A stretch of DNA of 61,011 bases from Verrucomicrobia bacterium UBA1183 (GTDB lineage: Bacteria; Verrucomicrobiota; Verrucomicrobiia; Opitutales; UBA9783). This document shows positions 1-9,733 of the stretch, piece by piece. The notes under the pieces are model-generated. The model saw only the letters and a list, made by a program, of their open reading frames with translations. It was not told the origin of the DNA and searched no databases. Location of the stretch: positions 1 through 61,011 of the forward strand of contig DBYP01000013.1 in NCBI GenBank assembly GCA_002309885.1. Reading direction: 5' to 3'. A program made the translations under genes and the position numbers. Numbering within the stretch: position 1 is the stretch's first letter; each line of letters opens with the position of its first letter.

Positions 1-345
1 AAAAACTTTTATAATTTTGCAACAATGCAGCAAAATGACGGGGGTGCAGGGCCGCTGCCCTGCTTTGATGGGTGGTTTTTACAAAAGCCCTCTCAAGGCA
101 CAAGACGATTAATGTATAATATATTATACGTTAGACCGTATTACGGATAGTTTATTAATCATAAGGTGGGCGTAAAGCGCAAGGGAATTTTTTGAAAAAA
201 GTTTCCCTTGAACCCTCAAAAACTTCTCTTTATTTTGCAACCATGTTGCAAAATGACGGGGGTGCAGGGCCGCTGCCCTGCTTTTGAGAGGGCTTGGGAG
301 AGCTTTTACAAAAGATCTCCCAAAAACTTCTATCATTTTGCGATG
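1..345 (+). repeat. Tandem pair of dispersed palindromic elements (copy R1) with 85-bp linker
   Basis: Two forward copies of the dispersed element family. Each copy has a hairpin of the form AAGGGAAC-loop-GTTCCCTT (partly cut off by the window edge in the first copy), a core palindrome ATTTTGCAAC-n3-GTTGCAAAAT, a GC-rich palindrome GCAGGGCCGCTGCCCTGC, and a final GGGAGAGCTTTTACAAAAG hairpin. Between the copies lies a linker (about 96-179) containing the perfect 16-base palindrome GTATAATATATTATAC at 114-129. The same linker recurs at 48566-48655 and, inverted, at 60930-61005. Bases 346-499, upstream of dnaE, hold nothing else I can name. Confidence 0.85.
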
Positions 346-499
346 GTACTTCAACACTACGGGTACGCAGGAATAGTCTTTTGTTAAGGGGCTGGGAGTG
401 TGTATTTCTGTAGCGAAGCATGTAGGTCTTCGGGGTTGAAATTGCAAAAACTCGCATTTTTTGGTGGACGTTTTTTCGATAACTCATGAGACTTATGCT

Positions 500-3400
500 A
501 TGGAAAAATCGTTCGTTCATTTGCATGTACACTCAGAGTACAGTCTGCTGGATGGGGCTTGCAAAATGGAACGTTTGATTCATCGGGCTTCGGAGCTAGG
601 TTTTTCTTCGTTGGGTTTGACCGATCACGGGAATTTGTACGGTATTCCACAGTTCTATAATGCAGCTAAAAAGGCAGGTATTAAGCCTATTCTGGGGTGC
701 GAAATTTATCTGCTTTATGAAGGTACGCGTTTAGAAAAGCAGCGAACGCAGGGGGTTGAAAATTTGAAGTTGGGGCATTCCTGCTTGCTGGCTAAGGATT
801 GGGAAGGTTTTCGCAATCTTACGCGGTTGGTTTCAGATGCGCATGTAAATGGGTTCTATTATAAGCCCAGAACAGATTTGGAGCAGCTGGCAAAATACAG
901 TCAGGGACTAATTGCCACTTCGGGCTGCATCAGCGGTATTCTTCCGCAATTTCTTTTACGCGGTGAATATAAAAAGGCTGAAAAAGCGCTGGGAGTTTTT
1001 GTAGATATTTTTGGCAAGGAAGATTTCTACATCGAGCTGCAGAATCAAGGCATGCAGGAACAAGCCGAGATTAATCCGCACCTGATTCAATTAGCCAAAA
1101 CGTTTGACCTAAAATGTATTGTAACCAACGATGTCCATTACGTTTATGCGAATGATTGGGAAGCGCAAGATGCTTTGCTTTGCATTCAAACGGGTTCTAA
1201 AATTGCGGATGAGCAGCGGATGCGGATGCCGAACCACCAGTTCTATTTGAAGTCGCGCGAAGAGATGGAGCGTGCTTTCCCGGACAATTTCGAGGCGTTG
1301 GATAACACGCTGGAGCTTGCTGAAAAGTGTAACGTAGAAATTCCGTTTGGCGACAATCACTATCCAGTTTTCCATTTAACGCATTTGCCGGAAGCGTTGA
1401 AACAGAAGTATGCGAGCAACAAAGAGCTCTTTTATGATCTCTGCAAAGAAGGGCTCAAAAAGCGTTACGCCATTGATTTCGATAGTGGAGAAGGCAAAAA
1501 CGTTTTTGGACTTACCCCGAAGGAGGTTATCGAGCGCCTGAAGTACGAATGGAAGATTATTGAGCAAACCGGTTTCATTGATTATTTCCTCATTGTTTGG
1601 GATTTCATTCACTGGGCAAAGACGCAAGGTATTCCGGTAGGCCCGGGACGTGGTTCTGCGGCAGGTTCCTTGGTAGCTTACCTGATGACGATTACGGATA
1701 CCGACCCAATTCGATTCAATCTCCTATTTGAGCGTTTCCTCAATCCGGAACGTGTTTCTCCACCCGATATCGACGTTGACTTTTGCATGCGCCGCCGCGA
1801 GGAAGTGATTCAGTACGTAAGGCGCGTTTATGGAGAATCGAATGTCGGCAACATTATTACTTTCGGAACGTTGGGCGCTAAAATGGTGGTGCGGGATTTG
1901 GCGCGTGTTTATGATGTCCCTTATGCCGAGGCCGATCGTTGGTCAAAGATGATCCCGGATGATTTGCACATAACGTTGGCAGATGCTTTGGAAAAATCTT
2001 ATGAATTGAAGCAGGAAGTACATGCGAATCCGGTGGCAGAAAAGGTTTTTGAAGAAGGGCAAATTTTGGAAGGTGTGGCACGAAATTCCGGAACACACGC
2101 GTGTGGTATCATTATTTGGGATAAACCGCTATCGGAATTGGTGCCAACAACGCTGCAAGATGGCGCCTTGACGACGCAATATTCCAAGGAATACGTTGAA
2201 AGCTTGGGCTTGCTGAAGATGGATTTCTTGGGTTTAAAGACGCTGACCATCATCAGCGATGCTCAGAATTTGATAAGAACGCAGCTCGATCCCAACTTTG
2301 ATATTCATGCGGTTCCTTTCGAAGATGATCTGACATTCAAAATGCTTAATAAGGGTGAAACTATTGGGGTATTCCAGCTAGAATCGCCATTTGTGCAAAA
2401 AATTTGTCAGCAGTTTGAATTGAATTCGATTGACGAAATCAGCGCCCTCAGTGCGCTCAATCGTCCAGGGCCCATGGAATGGATTCCAGATTACATCAAT
2501 GGCAAAAAGCACCCGGATCAAATAAAGTACGTCCATCCCTTACTGGAACCCGTTTGTCGGAAAACGTATGGTATTTTGGTTTTCCAAGAGCAGGTTATGC
2601 AAGCGGCGCAGGTGATTGCCGGTTATAGCTTAGGCGGTGCGGATATTTTGCGCCGTGCGATGGGTAAGAAAAAAGTGGATGTGATGAATGCTCAGCGCGA
2701 GGTTTTTGTCAAAGGCGCTTGGGAACATAACAGCATTCCGGACGGCAAAGCCAACGAAATTTTTGATATTTTGGCGAAATTTGCCGGTTACGGTTTCAAT
2801 AAATCCCATTCCGACGCTTACGCGATTATCATCTATCAAACGGCCTATTTAAAGGCGCATTATCCAACGCAGTTCATGGCAGCCATTTTGTCGTCCGAAT
2901 TGGGAAATGCGGATAAATTGTCGTTTTACATTGAAAATTGCCGTTCCCAATTGGATATTGAAATTTTGGGCCCGGATATCAATGAATCTTTGGATGTATT
3001 TACGCCCATACCCTCGTCCGAAAAACGCCAAATTCGCTTCGGTTTATCGGCCATTAAAGGTGTTGGAGACGCGGCTTCTTCAAAGATTTTGGAAGAACGC
3101 AAGGCGCATGGCAATTTTACATCGTTTGCGGATTTTGCCAAACGTGTTGATCCGAAAGCAACCAACAAGCGTGTGGTCGAAAGTCTCATAAAGGCGGGTG
3201 CTTTTGATAAGTTTGGCGAAGATCGACGCTACCTGCTGGATAATATGGAAGTTTTGCTAAAATCGGCTTCCATTGCGCAACAAGATCTTCAGAAAGGGCA
3301 GGGATCGTTGTTCGATTTCGATGAAATGTTCAACGTCGCTTCTGAAGAAAAGCCGGAAGCGCGTCCCGAAGCCGGAATGCCGTTGTTTGAAAAATTAAAG

Positions 3401-4081
3401 TACGAAAAGGAATTGCTCGGGTTTTATCTATCGGGACATCCCTTGGATGTTTTGGGCGGCTTGGAGAAAATTTTCCAAACCTATACACCGGAAGAATTAC
3501 CGCTTGTGCCGAGCGGCGAAGCTTTCCGCATCTGCGGTGTTGTTGAAGAACTCAATAAGCGAATTTCCAAGAAAAATAATCGGCCGTGGCTGGCTTTTAC
3601 GCTTTCTACCAAGGAAATGCGCTATAATTTGCAGCTGTTTTCCGAAAATTTTGAAAAATTCGGCTCGTTGGTTCAAGAAGGCGCCTTGATTATTGTCGAA
3701 GGAACCGTTCGCAAAACCGAAGAGGGCTATCAGCTCAATGTGCAACGCGTTATCGATTTCAATAAGCACTTTCCGGATTTGATAAAAACGTTTCACTGGA
3801 TTGTTAAAGCCGATGAGCATGCGACGGATTTTTTTGAGAAACTGCGTGCACTGATTTCGCAAAAAGATGGAACCACCGAAATCAAAGTCAGCTTCCAAAT
3901 GGACGAAAATTACGCCTTGGAAGGGGTCTTGCCTTACGGTGCTCGTACGCAACTTTCCTTAAAAGACCTCGCCGATTTGCGGAAACATCCCGCGGTCTAT
4001 GGCTTGGAAGTTACTCCAGTCGACATCACGCCATTCCCCAAAAAGGATTTTCGCTCATTTGCCCCACGCGCGGATTTTTGA
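500..4081 (+). CDS. dnaE: DNA polymerase III subunit alpha (replicative polymerase)
   Basis: Catalytic subunit of the replicative DNA polymerase, 1193 residues from ATG 500. An in-frame TTG at 461 would add 13 residues but has no better ribosome site. Order of parts: an N-terminal PHP domain with an intact metal-type motif (HLHVHSEYS, residues 7-15, and TDHGN near residue 52); the polymerase palm with the catalytic aspartates in PDIDVDF (D423 and D425); a helix-hairpin-helix region near residue 840; and a C-terminal OB fold from about residue 995. Length and motifs fit the DnaE class rather than PolC. Unlike enterobacterial DnaE, whose PHP site is degenerate, the His and Asp pattern here is consistent with a metal-binding, possibly proofreading PHP domain (inference). 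It stands alone in its transcription unit, with dispersed repeats on both sides. Confidence 0.97.
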   Translation: MEKSFVHLHVHSEYSLLDGACKMERLIHRASELGFSSLGLTDHGNLYGIPQFYNAAKKAGIKPILGCEIYLLYEGTRLEKQRTQGVENLKLGHSCLLAKDWEGFRNLTRLVSDAHVNGFYYKPRTDLEQLAKYSQGLIATSGCISGILPQFLLRGEYKKAEKALGVFVDIFGKEDFYIELQNQGMQEQAEINPHLIQLAKTFDLKCIVTNDVHYVYANDWEAQDALLCIQTGSKIADEQRMRMPNHQFYLKSREEMERAFPDNFEALDNTLELAEKCNVEIPFGDNHYPVFHLTHLPEALKQKYASNKELFYDLCKEGLKKRYAIDFDSGEGKNVFGLTPKEVIERLKYEWKIIEQTGFIDYFLIVWDFIHWAKTQGIPVGPGRGSAAGSLVAYLMTITDTDPIRFNLLFERFLNPERVSPPDIDVDFCMRRREEVIQYVRRVYGESNVGNIITFGTLGAKMVVRDLARVYDVPYAEADRWSKMIPDDLHITLADALEKSYELKQEVHANPVAEKVFEEGQILEGVARNSGTHACGIIIWDKPLSELVPTTLQDGALTTQYSKEYVESLGLLKMDFLGLKTLTIISDAQNLIRTQLDPNFDIHAVPFEDDLTFKMLNKGETIGVFQLESPFVQKICQQFELNSIDEISALSALNRPGPMEWIPDYINGKKHPDQIKYVHPLLEPVCRKTYGILVFQEQVMQAAQVIAGYSLGGADILRRAMGKKKVDVMNAQREVFVKGAWEHNSIPDGKANEIFDILAKFAGYGFNKSHSDAYAIIIYQTAYLKAHYPTQFMAAILSSELGNADKLSFYIENCRSQLDIEILGPDINESLDVFTPIPSSEKRQIRFGLSAIKGVGDAASSKILEERKAHGNFTSFADFAKRVDPKATNKRVVESLIKAGAFDKFGEDRRYLLDNMEVLLKSASIAQQDLQKGQGSLFDFDEMFNVASEEKPEARPEAGMPLFEKLKYEKELLGFYLSGHPLDVLGGLEKIFQTYTPEELPLVPSGEAFRICGVVEELNKRISKKNNRPWLAFTLSTKEMRYNLQLFSENFEKFGSLVQEGALIIVEGTVRKTEEGYQLNVQRVIDFNKHFPDLIKTFHWIVKADEHATDFFEKLRALISQKDGTTEIKVSFQMDENYALEGVLPYGARTQLSLKDLADLRKHPAVYGLEVTPVDITPFPKKDFRSFAPRADF

Positions 4082-4103
4082 GAAAAAACAATTCAATTTT
4101 GAT

Positions 4104-4242
4104 GGATTTTTTGTAAAAAACCCCTCAAATTCGCTCAAAAGCAGAACAGAGGCCCTGCACCCCGGTCATTTTGCAACCGTGTTGCAAAATGATGAAAGTT
4201 TTTGAGAGTTTAAGGGAAGCGTTTTCCAAAAAAGTTCTCTTA
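4104..4242 (-). repeat. Dispersed palindromic element (copy R2)
   Basis: Reverse-orientation copy lying between the convergent genes dnaE and the LolA-like gene. It carries the GGATTTTTTGTAAAAAACC hairpin, a diverged GC palindrome (GCAGAACAGAGGCCCTGC), the ATTTTGCAAC core palindrome and a diverged AAGGGAA end hairpin. A hairpin in this convergent gap could also end transcription from both sides. Confidence 0.8.
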
Positions 4243-4259
4243 TGCTTTGCTTTACAGGA

Positions 4260-4979
4260 CTACTCTAAAGTTTCCACCTCATCCACGTACAGCAAAGTTT
4301 TGCGGTTATTTAGGGTAAATTCCGCGGTTCGTAGCGCCCAACCACTTTTGAACTTCTTGAGGTGCTTTAGCGTAAAACTTGCACGGAAATCGCTCCGGCT
4401 ATCCCACAGTTTCGCCTGCAAAATAGTATTGAAATGCTTGTCTAAGAATACTTCTGTATGTAAATCGTATGCAAATTGTGCTACCTTTGTATGCAAATTG
4501 TACTCAGATAGTAATACTTGGAGGGCGCGACGTCCTAATTTTGCGGTTTTGGAACAACGGATAACATTCCAATTTAAAAACGGCATGGCAATCATGTGGA
4601 TACACATGCCCGGCAAATCCTGCAAAGGCGCTGTAAATGCTTCCGGTTTAATCCAACATAATTTGTTGGGATATAATGCGAAACGCGGATTGCTTTTATT
4701 GAAGGTCAGACTTCTGCCGGATGCAAAAGTGAGGGTTATCCAATGTGCTGAACCCTGCTGAATGCCTTCCAATGTGCCGTATTGACGGCTGCCATCGCAA
4801 ATCCAGTGCACATGCCACCGGTAATGTTTTTGCGGAACAAACTGTCGAAGTGTCGCTAAACGCGCCATAACATCGGTCTTAATCAACGCTTCATCCGGTT
4901 TTAAGATGCTCCAAAGAGAGGTTGTGCTTAGGACAAAAAGGAACAAAAACCGACAAAAGAGAAAGGTATGTTTTGTCAT
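4260..4979 (-). CDS. Exported protein, possibly LolA-like outer-membrane lipoprotein-sorting family
   Basis: The protein has 239 residues from the ATG at 4979, which directly precedes a hydrophobic signal peptide (MTKHTFLFCRFLFLFVLS). A further ATG at 5000 would put seven charged residues in front of it. After the signal there is a beta-rich sequence with the pattern 'ALYPN...CWIKPE', 'MPFLNW' and a C-terminal 'KTLLYVDEVETLE'. This resembles periplasmic LolA-like sorting proteins of Verrucomicrobia, but I have no diagnostic motif, so the family call is tentative. It is transcribed divergently from recN. The opposite strand also has an open frame (4171-4761), which I treat as a shadow because it lacks a signal or any familiar domain. 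Confidence 0.5.
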   Translation of the reverse strand: MTKHTFLFCRFLFLFVLSTTSLWSILKPDEALIKTDVMARLATLRQFVPQKHYRWHVHWICDGSRQYGTLEGIQQGSAHWITLTFASGRSLTFNKSNPRFALYPNKLCWIKPEAFTAPLQDLPGMCIHMIAMPFLNWNVIRCSKTAKLGRRALQVLLSEYNLHTKVAQFAYDLHTEVFLDKHFNTILQAKLWDSRSDFRASFTLKHLKKFKSGWALRTAEFTLNNRKTLLYVDEVETLE

Positions 4980-5067
4980 TTCGTGAACCAATCTAAGCAA
5001 TTTATTTACGTTTAGGAAGTTTGTTTTTCAATAATCTTTTGAGGAATTTTTTGAGGAAATATGCTGC

Positions 5068-5193
5068 TAAGGGAACTTTTTGAAAAAAGCTTCCCCTAAA
5101 CCCTCAAAAACTTTCATAATTTTGCAACATAGTTGCAAAATGGAGAAAAGTTTTGAGAGGGCTTGGGAGAGCTTTTACAAAAGAGCTCTCAAA
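5068..5193 (+). repeat. Dispersed palindromic element (copy R3)
   Basis: Forward copy lacking the GC-rich module. The order is the AAGGGAAC hairpin, CCCTCAAAAAC, the core ATTTTGCAACATAGTTGCAA, then GGGAGAGCTTTTACAAAAG. It sits in the divergent gap between the LolA-like gene and recN, so it cannot simply be a terminator. The remaining 90 bases up to recN are AT-rich and presumably contain the recN promoter. Confidence 0.85.
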
Positions 5194-5287
5194 GTTGTAA
5201 CATTTTAGTTCACTTAGGTTAAAGCTGAACTTATGAAGCTTGGTAAATTTATCTTGCTTTTAGCCCGACAACTTAGAAAATGGTAGC

Positions 5288-6949
5288 ATGCTTAAAACGC
5301 TCATTATCGATAATTTGGCGCTGATTGATCATGCAGAATTCGAATTTGATTCAGGGCTCACGTGCTTTACGGGTGAAACCGGAGCCGGTAAGAGCGTTTT
5401 TTTAAGCGCACTGAAGTTATTGGCAGGCCAGCGATGCGAACGTATGTCGTTGCGCCCCGGCACTTCTCAGGGAAAAATTGAAGGGCTTTTCGAATTTAAA
5501 GATGCTCTGTTGGAAACTGTCCAAGCTTTTTTGGAAGACAACGATATTACGCCCTGCGAAGAAGGAACGCTCATTGTACGCCGTACTTTTGGAGACAAAC
5601 AGAAGATATCTTTGAACGGCAACTTGGTACCACTTACAACCTTAAAAGCTTTGGGGGCATTATGGCTGGAATTCCACACTCCATCTGAACCTCAGCGCTT
5701 ATTTCAACCGTCGGTTCAAATCGATTTATTAGATCGTTATTGCGGATTGGCAGAAGATCGGAAGCATTACGAGAAGCTTTATAAGGAGTACACCGATGTG
5801 CGTCAGCAATTGCAAGCCTTGAAAGCGCAAGTTCAATTATCGCCAGAAGCGCTAGCGTATTTGAAAAATCAATTGCAAGCATTTGCAGAGTTGGAGCTCT
5901 CCCAAGAGGCTATTGAACAGCTTGAGCGGGAATTTAAGCGCATTTCTCAAAAGGAAGAATGCTTGCAGATCCTACATGCAATACAAGCGGTATTTGGGGA
6001 AACGCCAGGGCTTAATCTTTCGTTAGATCAGTTGCAAAATCATTTACTACAGCTTGCATCTCGTTTGGATACAGCGCAACCGCTGGTCGAACAACTGCAA
6101 AAGGCGCGTATCGAATTGCAGGATATCGAAGCCGCCTGTGAGCAGGAACAAAATTCTTTTGATTTGGATCCCGAGCAATGTGCGCGTATACAACAACGTA
6201 TGCAGATTTGGCTGGATTTGCAACAGCGATATGGCAATTCTCTTGAGCAGGTGCTTTCTGCAAAAGAGTCTTTAACGCAACAACTGGATAACGCTGAGCA
6301 TGGTGAAGAGAAAATCTTTCAGCTCCAAAGCCAGTACGAGCTTTGTGAAAAAAATTGCCGCGAATGGGCTTGTCGTTTGCATAAAGCGCGAGAATCGAAA
6401 ATAAAATCTTTGGAAGAGCTCATAACGGATTGTTTGAAAAGTTTGGGCTTCCGAAATCCTAAATTTGAGATTGCATTGACAATTAAACAAGAACTGGATA
6501 ACCGTGGACTTTCTTCGGTGGTCTTTAATTTCGCTTCAGATGCGGCTTTGCCTTGCTTACCCTTGGGGAATGTTGCTTCGTCCGGTGAATTATCGCGTGT
6601 TTTATTGGCATTAAAAAGTGTTCTCAACGATGTACAGTCGGTTCCCATTTTGGTCTTTGATGAAATTGATGCCAATGTTGGTGGTGAAATAGGGCAAAAA
6701 GTTGGGTGCTTACTCAAGAGATTGGGTCAAAATGCACAGGTTTTTTGCGTAACACACCTGCCTCAAGTTGCCAGCCAAAGTGACCACCATTTTTATGTAA
6801 CCAAGTCCGTAAAAGATCAAATTCCGACCATACAATTTGAGGCTTTGAAAGAGGTCAATGCTCGCTGCCGTGAACTCGCGCGCATGTTGGGAAATCCAGA
6901 TTCTGCTTCGGCCCTACAACACGCCAAAACGCTGTTAGAAGCGCATTAA
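5288..6949 (+). CDS. recN: DNA repair protein RecN (SMC-like ATPase)
   Basis: Cohesin-like ATPase of double-strand-break repair, 553 residues, the usual RecN length. Walker A is GETGAGKS (residues 29-36). A long coiled-coil-forming central region (about residues 150-380) separates it from the ABC signature SSGELSRVLLAL (about residue 430), the Walker B region ILVFDEIDANVGG (about 453-465) and a switch region with THLPQVAS. All the parts needed for ATP hydrolysis are present. The stop codon TAA at 6947-6949 is the first three bases of repeat R4, so the end of the reading frame is formed by the repeat. Confidence 0.97.
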   Translation: MLKTLIIDNLALIDHAEFEFDSGLTCFTGETGAGKSVFLSALKLLAGQRCERMSLRPGTSQGKIEGLFEFKDALLETVQAFLEDNDITPCEEGTLIVRRTFGDKQKISLNGNLVPLTTLKALGALWLEFHTPSEPQRLFQPSVQIDLLDRYCGLAEDRKHYEKLYKEYTDVRQQLQALKAQVQLSPEALAYLKNQLQAFAELELSQEAIEQLEREFKRISQKEECLQILHAIQAVFGETPGLNLSLDQLQNHLLQLASRLDTAQPLVEQLQKARIELQDIEAACEQEQNSFDLDPEQCARIQQRMQIWLDLQQRYGNSLEQVLSAKESLTQQLDNAEHGEEKIFQLQSQYELCEKNCREWACRLHKARESKIKSLEELITDCLKSLGFRNPKFEIALTIKQELDNRGLSSVVFNFASDAALPCLPLGNVASSGELSRVLLALKSVLNDVQSVPILVFDEIDANVGGEIGQKVGCLLKRLGQNAQVFCVTHLPQVASQSDHHFYVTKSVKDQIPTIQFEALKEVNARCRELARMLGNPDSASALQHAKTLLEAH

Positions 6950-7081
6950 GAGAACTTTTTGAAATTAAACTCTCAAAAACTTTCATCATTTTGCAACATC
7001 GTTGCAAAATGCATGGGGTGCAGGGCCTCTGTTCTGCTTTTGAGCGAGTTTGAGGGATTTTTTACAAAAAATCCCTCAAAA
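6947..7081 (+). repeat. Dispersed palindromic element (copy R4)
   Basis: Forward copy filling the whole gap between the convergent genes recN and asd. The left hairpin is degraded (AGAGAACTTTTTGAAATTAA). The core palindrome, a diverged GC module and the perfect hairpin GGGATTTTTTACAAAAAATC at the right end are intact. It begins at the recN stop and ends next to the asd stop. Confidence 0.85.
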
Positions 7082-8077
7082 TTAACTTTTCTTCAACGCC
7101 TGCTGCATTTTTAGCTCTAATATTTGGCGCATATTGGTTGCTGAACCTTTTAATAATTGATTCCCAACGACCCACAATGCAAGCGTATTGGGGCGCGTCG
7201 TGTCCCAGCGCAGCCGTCCGACATGACAAAGGCTATCGTTCATGGCGCAATAAACATCTGGATAATTTTTTTCGTAAAACCGTACGCCAGGAGCTTCTTG
7301 GAGCGCTTTTTGGGCTTGTTCTAACGAAATTTTTTGATCAAATGTTGCGGATATCGCAATGGAATGGCAGGTAAGTGCCGGGATGCGAACACAAGTTGCA
7401 AACACTTCTAATTTGGGCAAACGTAAAATCTTGCGGCTTTCCAACAAAATCTTCCGTTCTTCTTCGCTAACCCCCTGCGCATCAAACGCACCAATTTGGG
7501 GAATCGCATTGAACAACAAAGTTTTGGGGAAGGCTAAAGGGGTTCCTAGGTCTTTATGAGAAACCCAAGCATTACATTGATCGATTAGTTCTGTGTAGCC
7601 CTTGCGTCCGGCGCCTGAAGCCGCCTGATAGCTACATAACGAAAAAGACTTTAAGCCGTACAACTTATGCAATGGATGGAGCGCCATCAAAGCCAGTGTT
7701 GTTGTACAATTAGGACTCGATACACACTGCGAACATAATGCCTTTGTTTCGGAATTAATTTCGGGAATAATCAAAGGAATGTCGTTTTTTTGTCGAAACG
7801 CTGAGCTCCCATCGATAATAAATGCGCGAGCGTTGGATTGGATCAGAGGGATCCACTTGCGGGAAATTTCGGGTGGTGTTGCAAACAAAACGACATCTAA
7901 AGGACATTTCAGCAATTGTTCTATGGAATGTACAGGGAAATGCGATTTATTTACATAAAGTTCTGTATCGTTTCGCCCGAACAAATGCAGACCGTATGGT
8001 AGCGTTACATGCTCGATAATTTCTTTAACGAGCGCGTTTCCAACTAAACCTGTTGCGCCAACGACACCAATTTCCAC
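7082..8077 (-). CDS. asd: Aspartate-semialdehyde dehydrogenase
   Basis: NADPH-dependent reduction of aspartyl phosphate to aspartate semialdehyde, the shared step toward lysine/diaminopimelate, methionine and threonine. It has 331 residues, the family length. The N-terminal nucleotide-binding motif is GVVGATGLVGNALV. The catalytic cysteine lies in SSPNCTTT (about residue 123), and IDGSSAFR and the substrate-site ASGAGRKG motif are present. It is the last gene of a minus-strand group with the acetyltransferase and small protein upstream (11-base gap to the acetyltransferase). Its stop abuts repeat R4. Confidence 0.93.
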   Translation of the reverse strand: MEIGVVGATGLVGNALVKEIIEHVTLPYGLHLFGRNDTELYVNKSHFPVHSIEQLLKCPLDVVLFATPPEISRKWIPLIQSNARAFIIDGSSAFRQKNDIPLIIPEINSETKALCSQCVSSPNCTTTLALMALHPLHKLYGLKSFSLCSYQAASGAGRKGYTELIDQCNAWVSHKDLGTPLAFPKTLLFNAIPQIGAFDAQGVSEEERKILLESRKILRLPKLEVFATCVRIPALTCHSIAISATFDQKISLEQAQKALQEAPGVRFYEKNYPDVYCAMNDSLCHVGRLRWDTTRPNTLALWVVGNQLLKGSATNMRQILELKMQQALKKS

Positions 8078-8088
8078 GAGAAAGTAAA

Positions 8089-9018
8089 TTAAGCTATCTT
8101 TTTATAAAAGCAAACACAACTTTCGGAGAAATTTCCATCCGGATGTTTTCGCGTATGATATTCGGGACCATAATAAGCGAAAAAGGTACCTCCGGGTTGA
8201 AAATTTAATTTTTGAAGCAATTTTATGGAGGCAATGTTTTTATCCGCGATGCGATCTGAAAATAAATAGCTGCAATGGGTGTTCTGAGCCAAAATATCGG
8301 TGCAGGTGGAAATCATATGCGTCATGAGCCCTTTGCGCTGAAATTCCGGGAAAAGATTATAGGAAATATTGCCGACCCAATCGTTATCTCCCAATGTTTG
8401 ACTTAAAAATTTGTAATTTTCTAAGCTGATGGTGACAAAATTAAGCCAATGCGCTACATTCGGTGTTATGTTATACGGCGATAAACAGCTTTGGAAAGCG
8501 TTCTCTACAAAATGCTCGTGGAGCCATTGCCATCTATCTGCAAAATTTAGCTTCGTTAATTCTTCCAATGCTAGCTTTTGTACAAAACATTGCGACCAAG
8601 CAGGCAATAATTTATTGTTAAAAATGGATGTTAGGGTTTCCAAACGATAGGGGTCGACCTGAAAAAATGCGATCGGCTTGTTTTCCCAAAAGAGTAAAAA
8701 GCTAATAAAGAAGCGATGCGTTAGGCATGTGGAAATATTTTTTACAATAAGATCCATCTTGGCTTCTGGGAAAAACTCCAGGTCTTCATAATTGTGGACG
8801 TGCGTCCCATAGGCTCGCAATAAATCGTATAAATAAGGCGCATCGTTGGGTTGTGCACAACGTACATAAAAATCGCCTAGCGAGGAAATTTTGTCTTTTA
8901 ATGCAAGAGCTTCTGTTTCTGCTAATTGAGAACAAATTCCTCCCTGTGTGAATGGGAAAAAGCGATAAAAATCGTTTTTTACAGACGTGGTAAAAATCGG
9001 TATACGTGCATCTAACAT
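8089..9018 (-). CDS. GNAT-family acetyltransferase
   Basis: The protein has 309 residues. The C-terminal half carries a GNAT fold: 'GNISYNLFPEFQRKGLM' (about residues 218-234) contains the acetyl-CoA-binding Q/R-x-x-G/A type loop, and is followed by 'NIASIKLLQKLNF', typical of RimJ/RimL-like N-acetyltransferases. The N-terminal 200 residues are unusual, with a second diverged acetyltransferase-like stretch around residues 50-130 ('YVRCAQPNDAPYLYDLLRAY'), so this may be a tandem-GNAT protein. The substrate cannot be read from the sequence. Its ATG directly follows the TAG of the upstream 133-residue gene with no gap, so the two are probably translationally coupled. Confidence 0.7.
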   Translation of the reverse strand: MLDARIPIFTTSVKNDFYRFFPFTQGGICSQLAETEALALKDKISSLGDFYVRCAQPNDAPYLYDLLRAYGTHVHNYEDLEFFPEAKMDLIVKNISTCLTHRFFISFLLFWENKPIAFFQVDPYRLETLTSIFNNKLLPAWSQCFVQKLALEELTKLNFADRWQWLHEHFVENAFQSCLSPYNITPNVAHWLNFVTISLENYKFLSQTLGDNDWVGNISYNLFPEFQRKGLMTHMISTCTDILAQNTHCSYLFSDRIADKNIASIKLLQKLNFQPGGTFFAYYGPEYHTRKHPDGNFSESCVCFYKKIA

Positions 9019-9420
9019 CTAGCCTTGAAGCAACATAATTCGGAATTCTTCCAGTAGTTCTGCGCTGACCGTTTCAGCTTGCAAAACCCGTATTGCATCT
9101 TGATAGAGCAACTTTATGGCACTCCGAGGTTCCGCTTTTTTCAATTCCTGCAAGCGAGCAATCAAATTTTGCAATGTCTGTTGATATTCCAGCGGCGTTA
9201 GCTGCTCAAATAACTGTAATTCAGGCTTCAATACGTCACCCACCTCACTGCCCAACGTCTTTACATTTAAAATTCGGACCAAACGATCATCCAGAGTTGT
9301 GGTCGCACTTTCTTCCCGCTTCTTCTGTATAAAATTGTGTGCAATCTCCTCCGCTATCGTTATCTTGGACACTCCCGTATTCATGTCCAAAAAACGCTTC
9401 TTCCAATTCGCCAACGCCAT
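9019..9420 (-). CDS. Small hypothetical helical protein
   Basis: The protein has 133 residues, no signal peptide and no membrane segment. It is predicted to be almost entirely helical, with heptad-like Leu spacing (LFEQLTPLEYQQTLQNLIAR, about residues 69-88). I do not recognise a family. It is the first gene of the asd group and its stop touches the start of the GNAT gene. The upstream gap 9421-9733 is divergent with the symporter/kinase gene and contains repeat R5. Confidence 0.6.
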   Translation of the reverse strand: MALANWKKRFLDMNTGVSKITIAEEIAHNFIQKKREESATTTLDDRLVRILNVKTLGSEVGDVLKPELQLFEQLTPLEYQQTLQNLIARLQELKKAEPRSAIKLLYQDAIRVLQAETVSAELLEEFRIMLLQG

Positions 9421-9535
9421 ATAACATTCATTATAGGCATTCTAAAACGAAAAATCAAGTTGCAAAATTAATGGAGGGCAAATTCAACTTTGAATGTGCC
9501 AAGTGAATTTTTTTTTAAAGCGACTAAACAAGCAG

Positions 9536-9670
9536 TTTTTGAGCGATTTTTTACAAAAAATTCCTCAAAGCAGGGCAGCGGCCCTGCACCCCCGTCATTT
9601 TGCAACGTCGTTGCAAAATTATGGAAGTTTTTGAGGGTTCAAGGGAAGCTTTTTTCAAAAAGTTCCCTTA
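9536..9670 (-). repeat. Dispersed palindromic element (copy R5)
   Basis: Reverse copy with all modules: the TTTTTTACAAAAAATT hairpin, the GC palindrome GCAGGGCAGCGGCCCTGC, the core ATTTTGCAACGTCGTTGCAA, and the terminal AAGGGAAGC...AAGTTCCCTT hairpin. It lies inside a divergent promoter gap. Confidence 0.88.
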
Positions 9671-9733
9671 GAATCCGGTTTGGCGAAATAAAAAGCTTGA
9701 CAAAGTTTAAAAATGTCTTTAACTATGTGAGCC

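Noticed and set aside
461..499. TTG start for dnaE
   Set aside because: The 13 extra residues have no match to the DnaE N-terminus, and ATG 500 directly precedes the PHP domain.
124..532. Minus-strand reading frames of about 100 codons upstream of dnaE
   Set aside because: They lie across the repeat and its linker, and similar frames appear wherever the repeat occurs (for example 48355-48576), so they reflect the repeat sequence and not genes.
4171..4761. Plus-strand 196-codon frame opposite the LolA-like gene
   Set aside because: It begins inside repeat R2, has no signal or domain, and the opposite frame has a convincing signal peptide.
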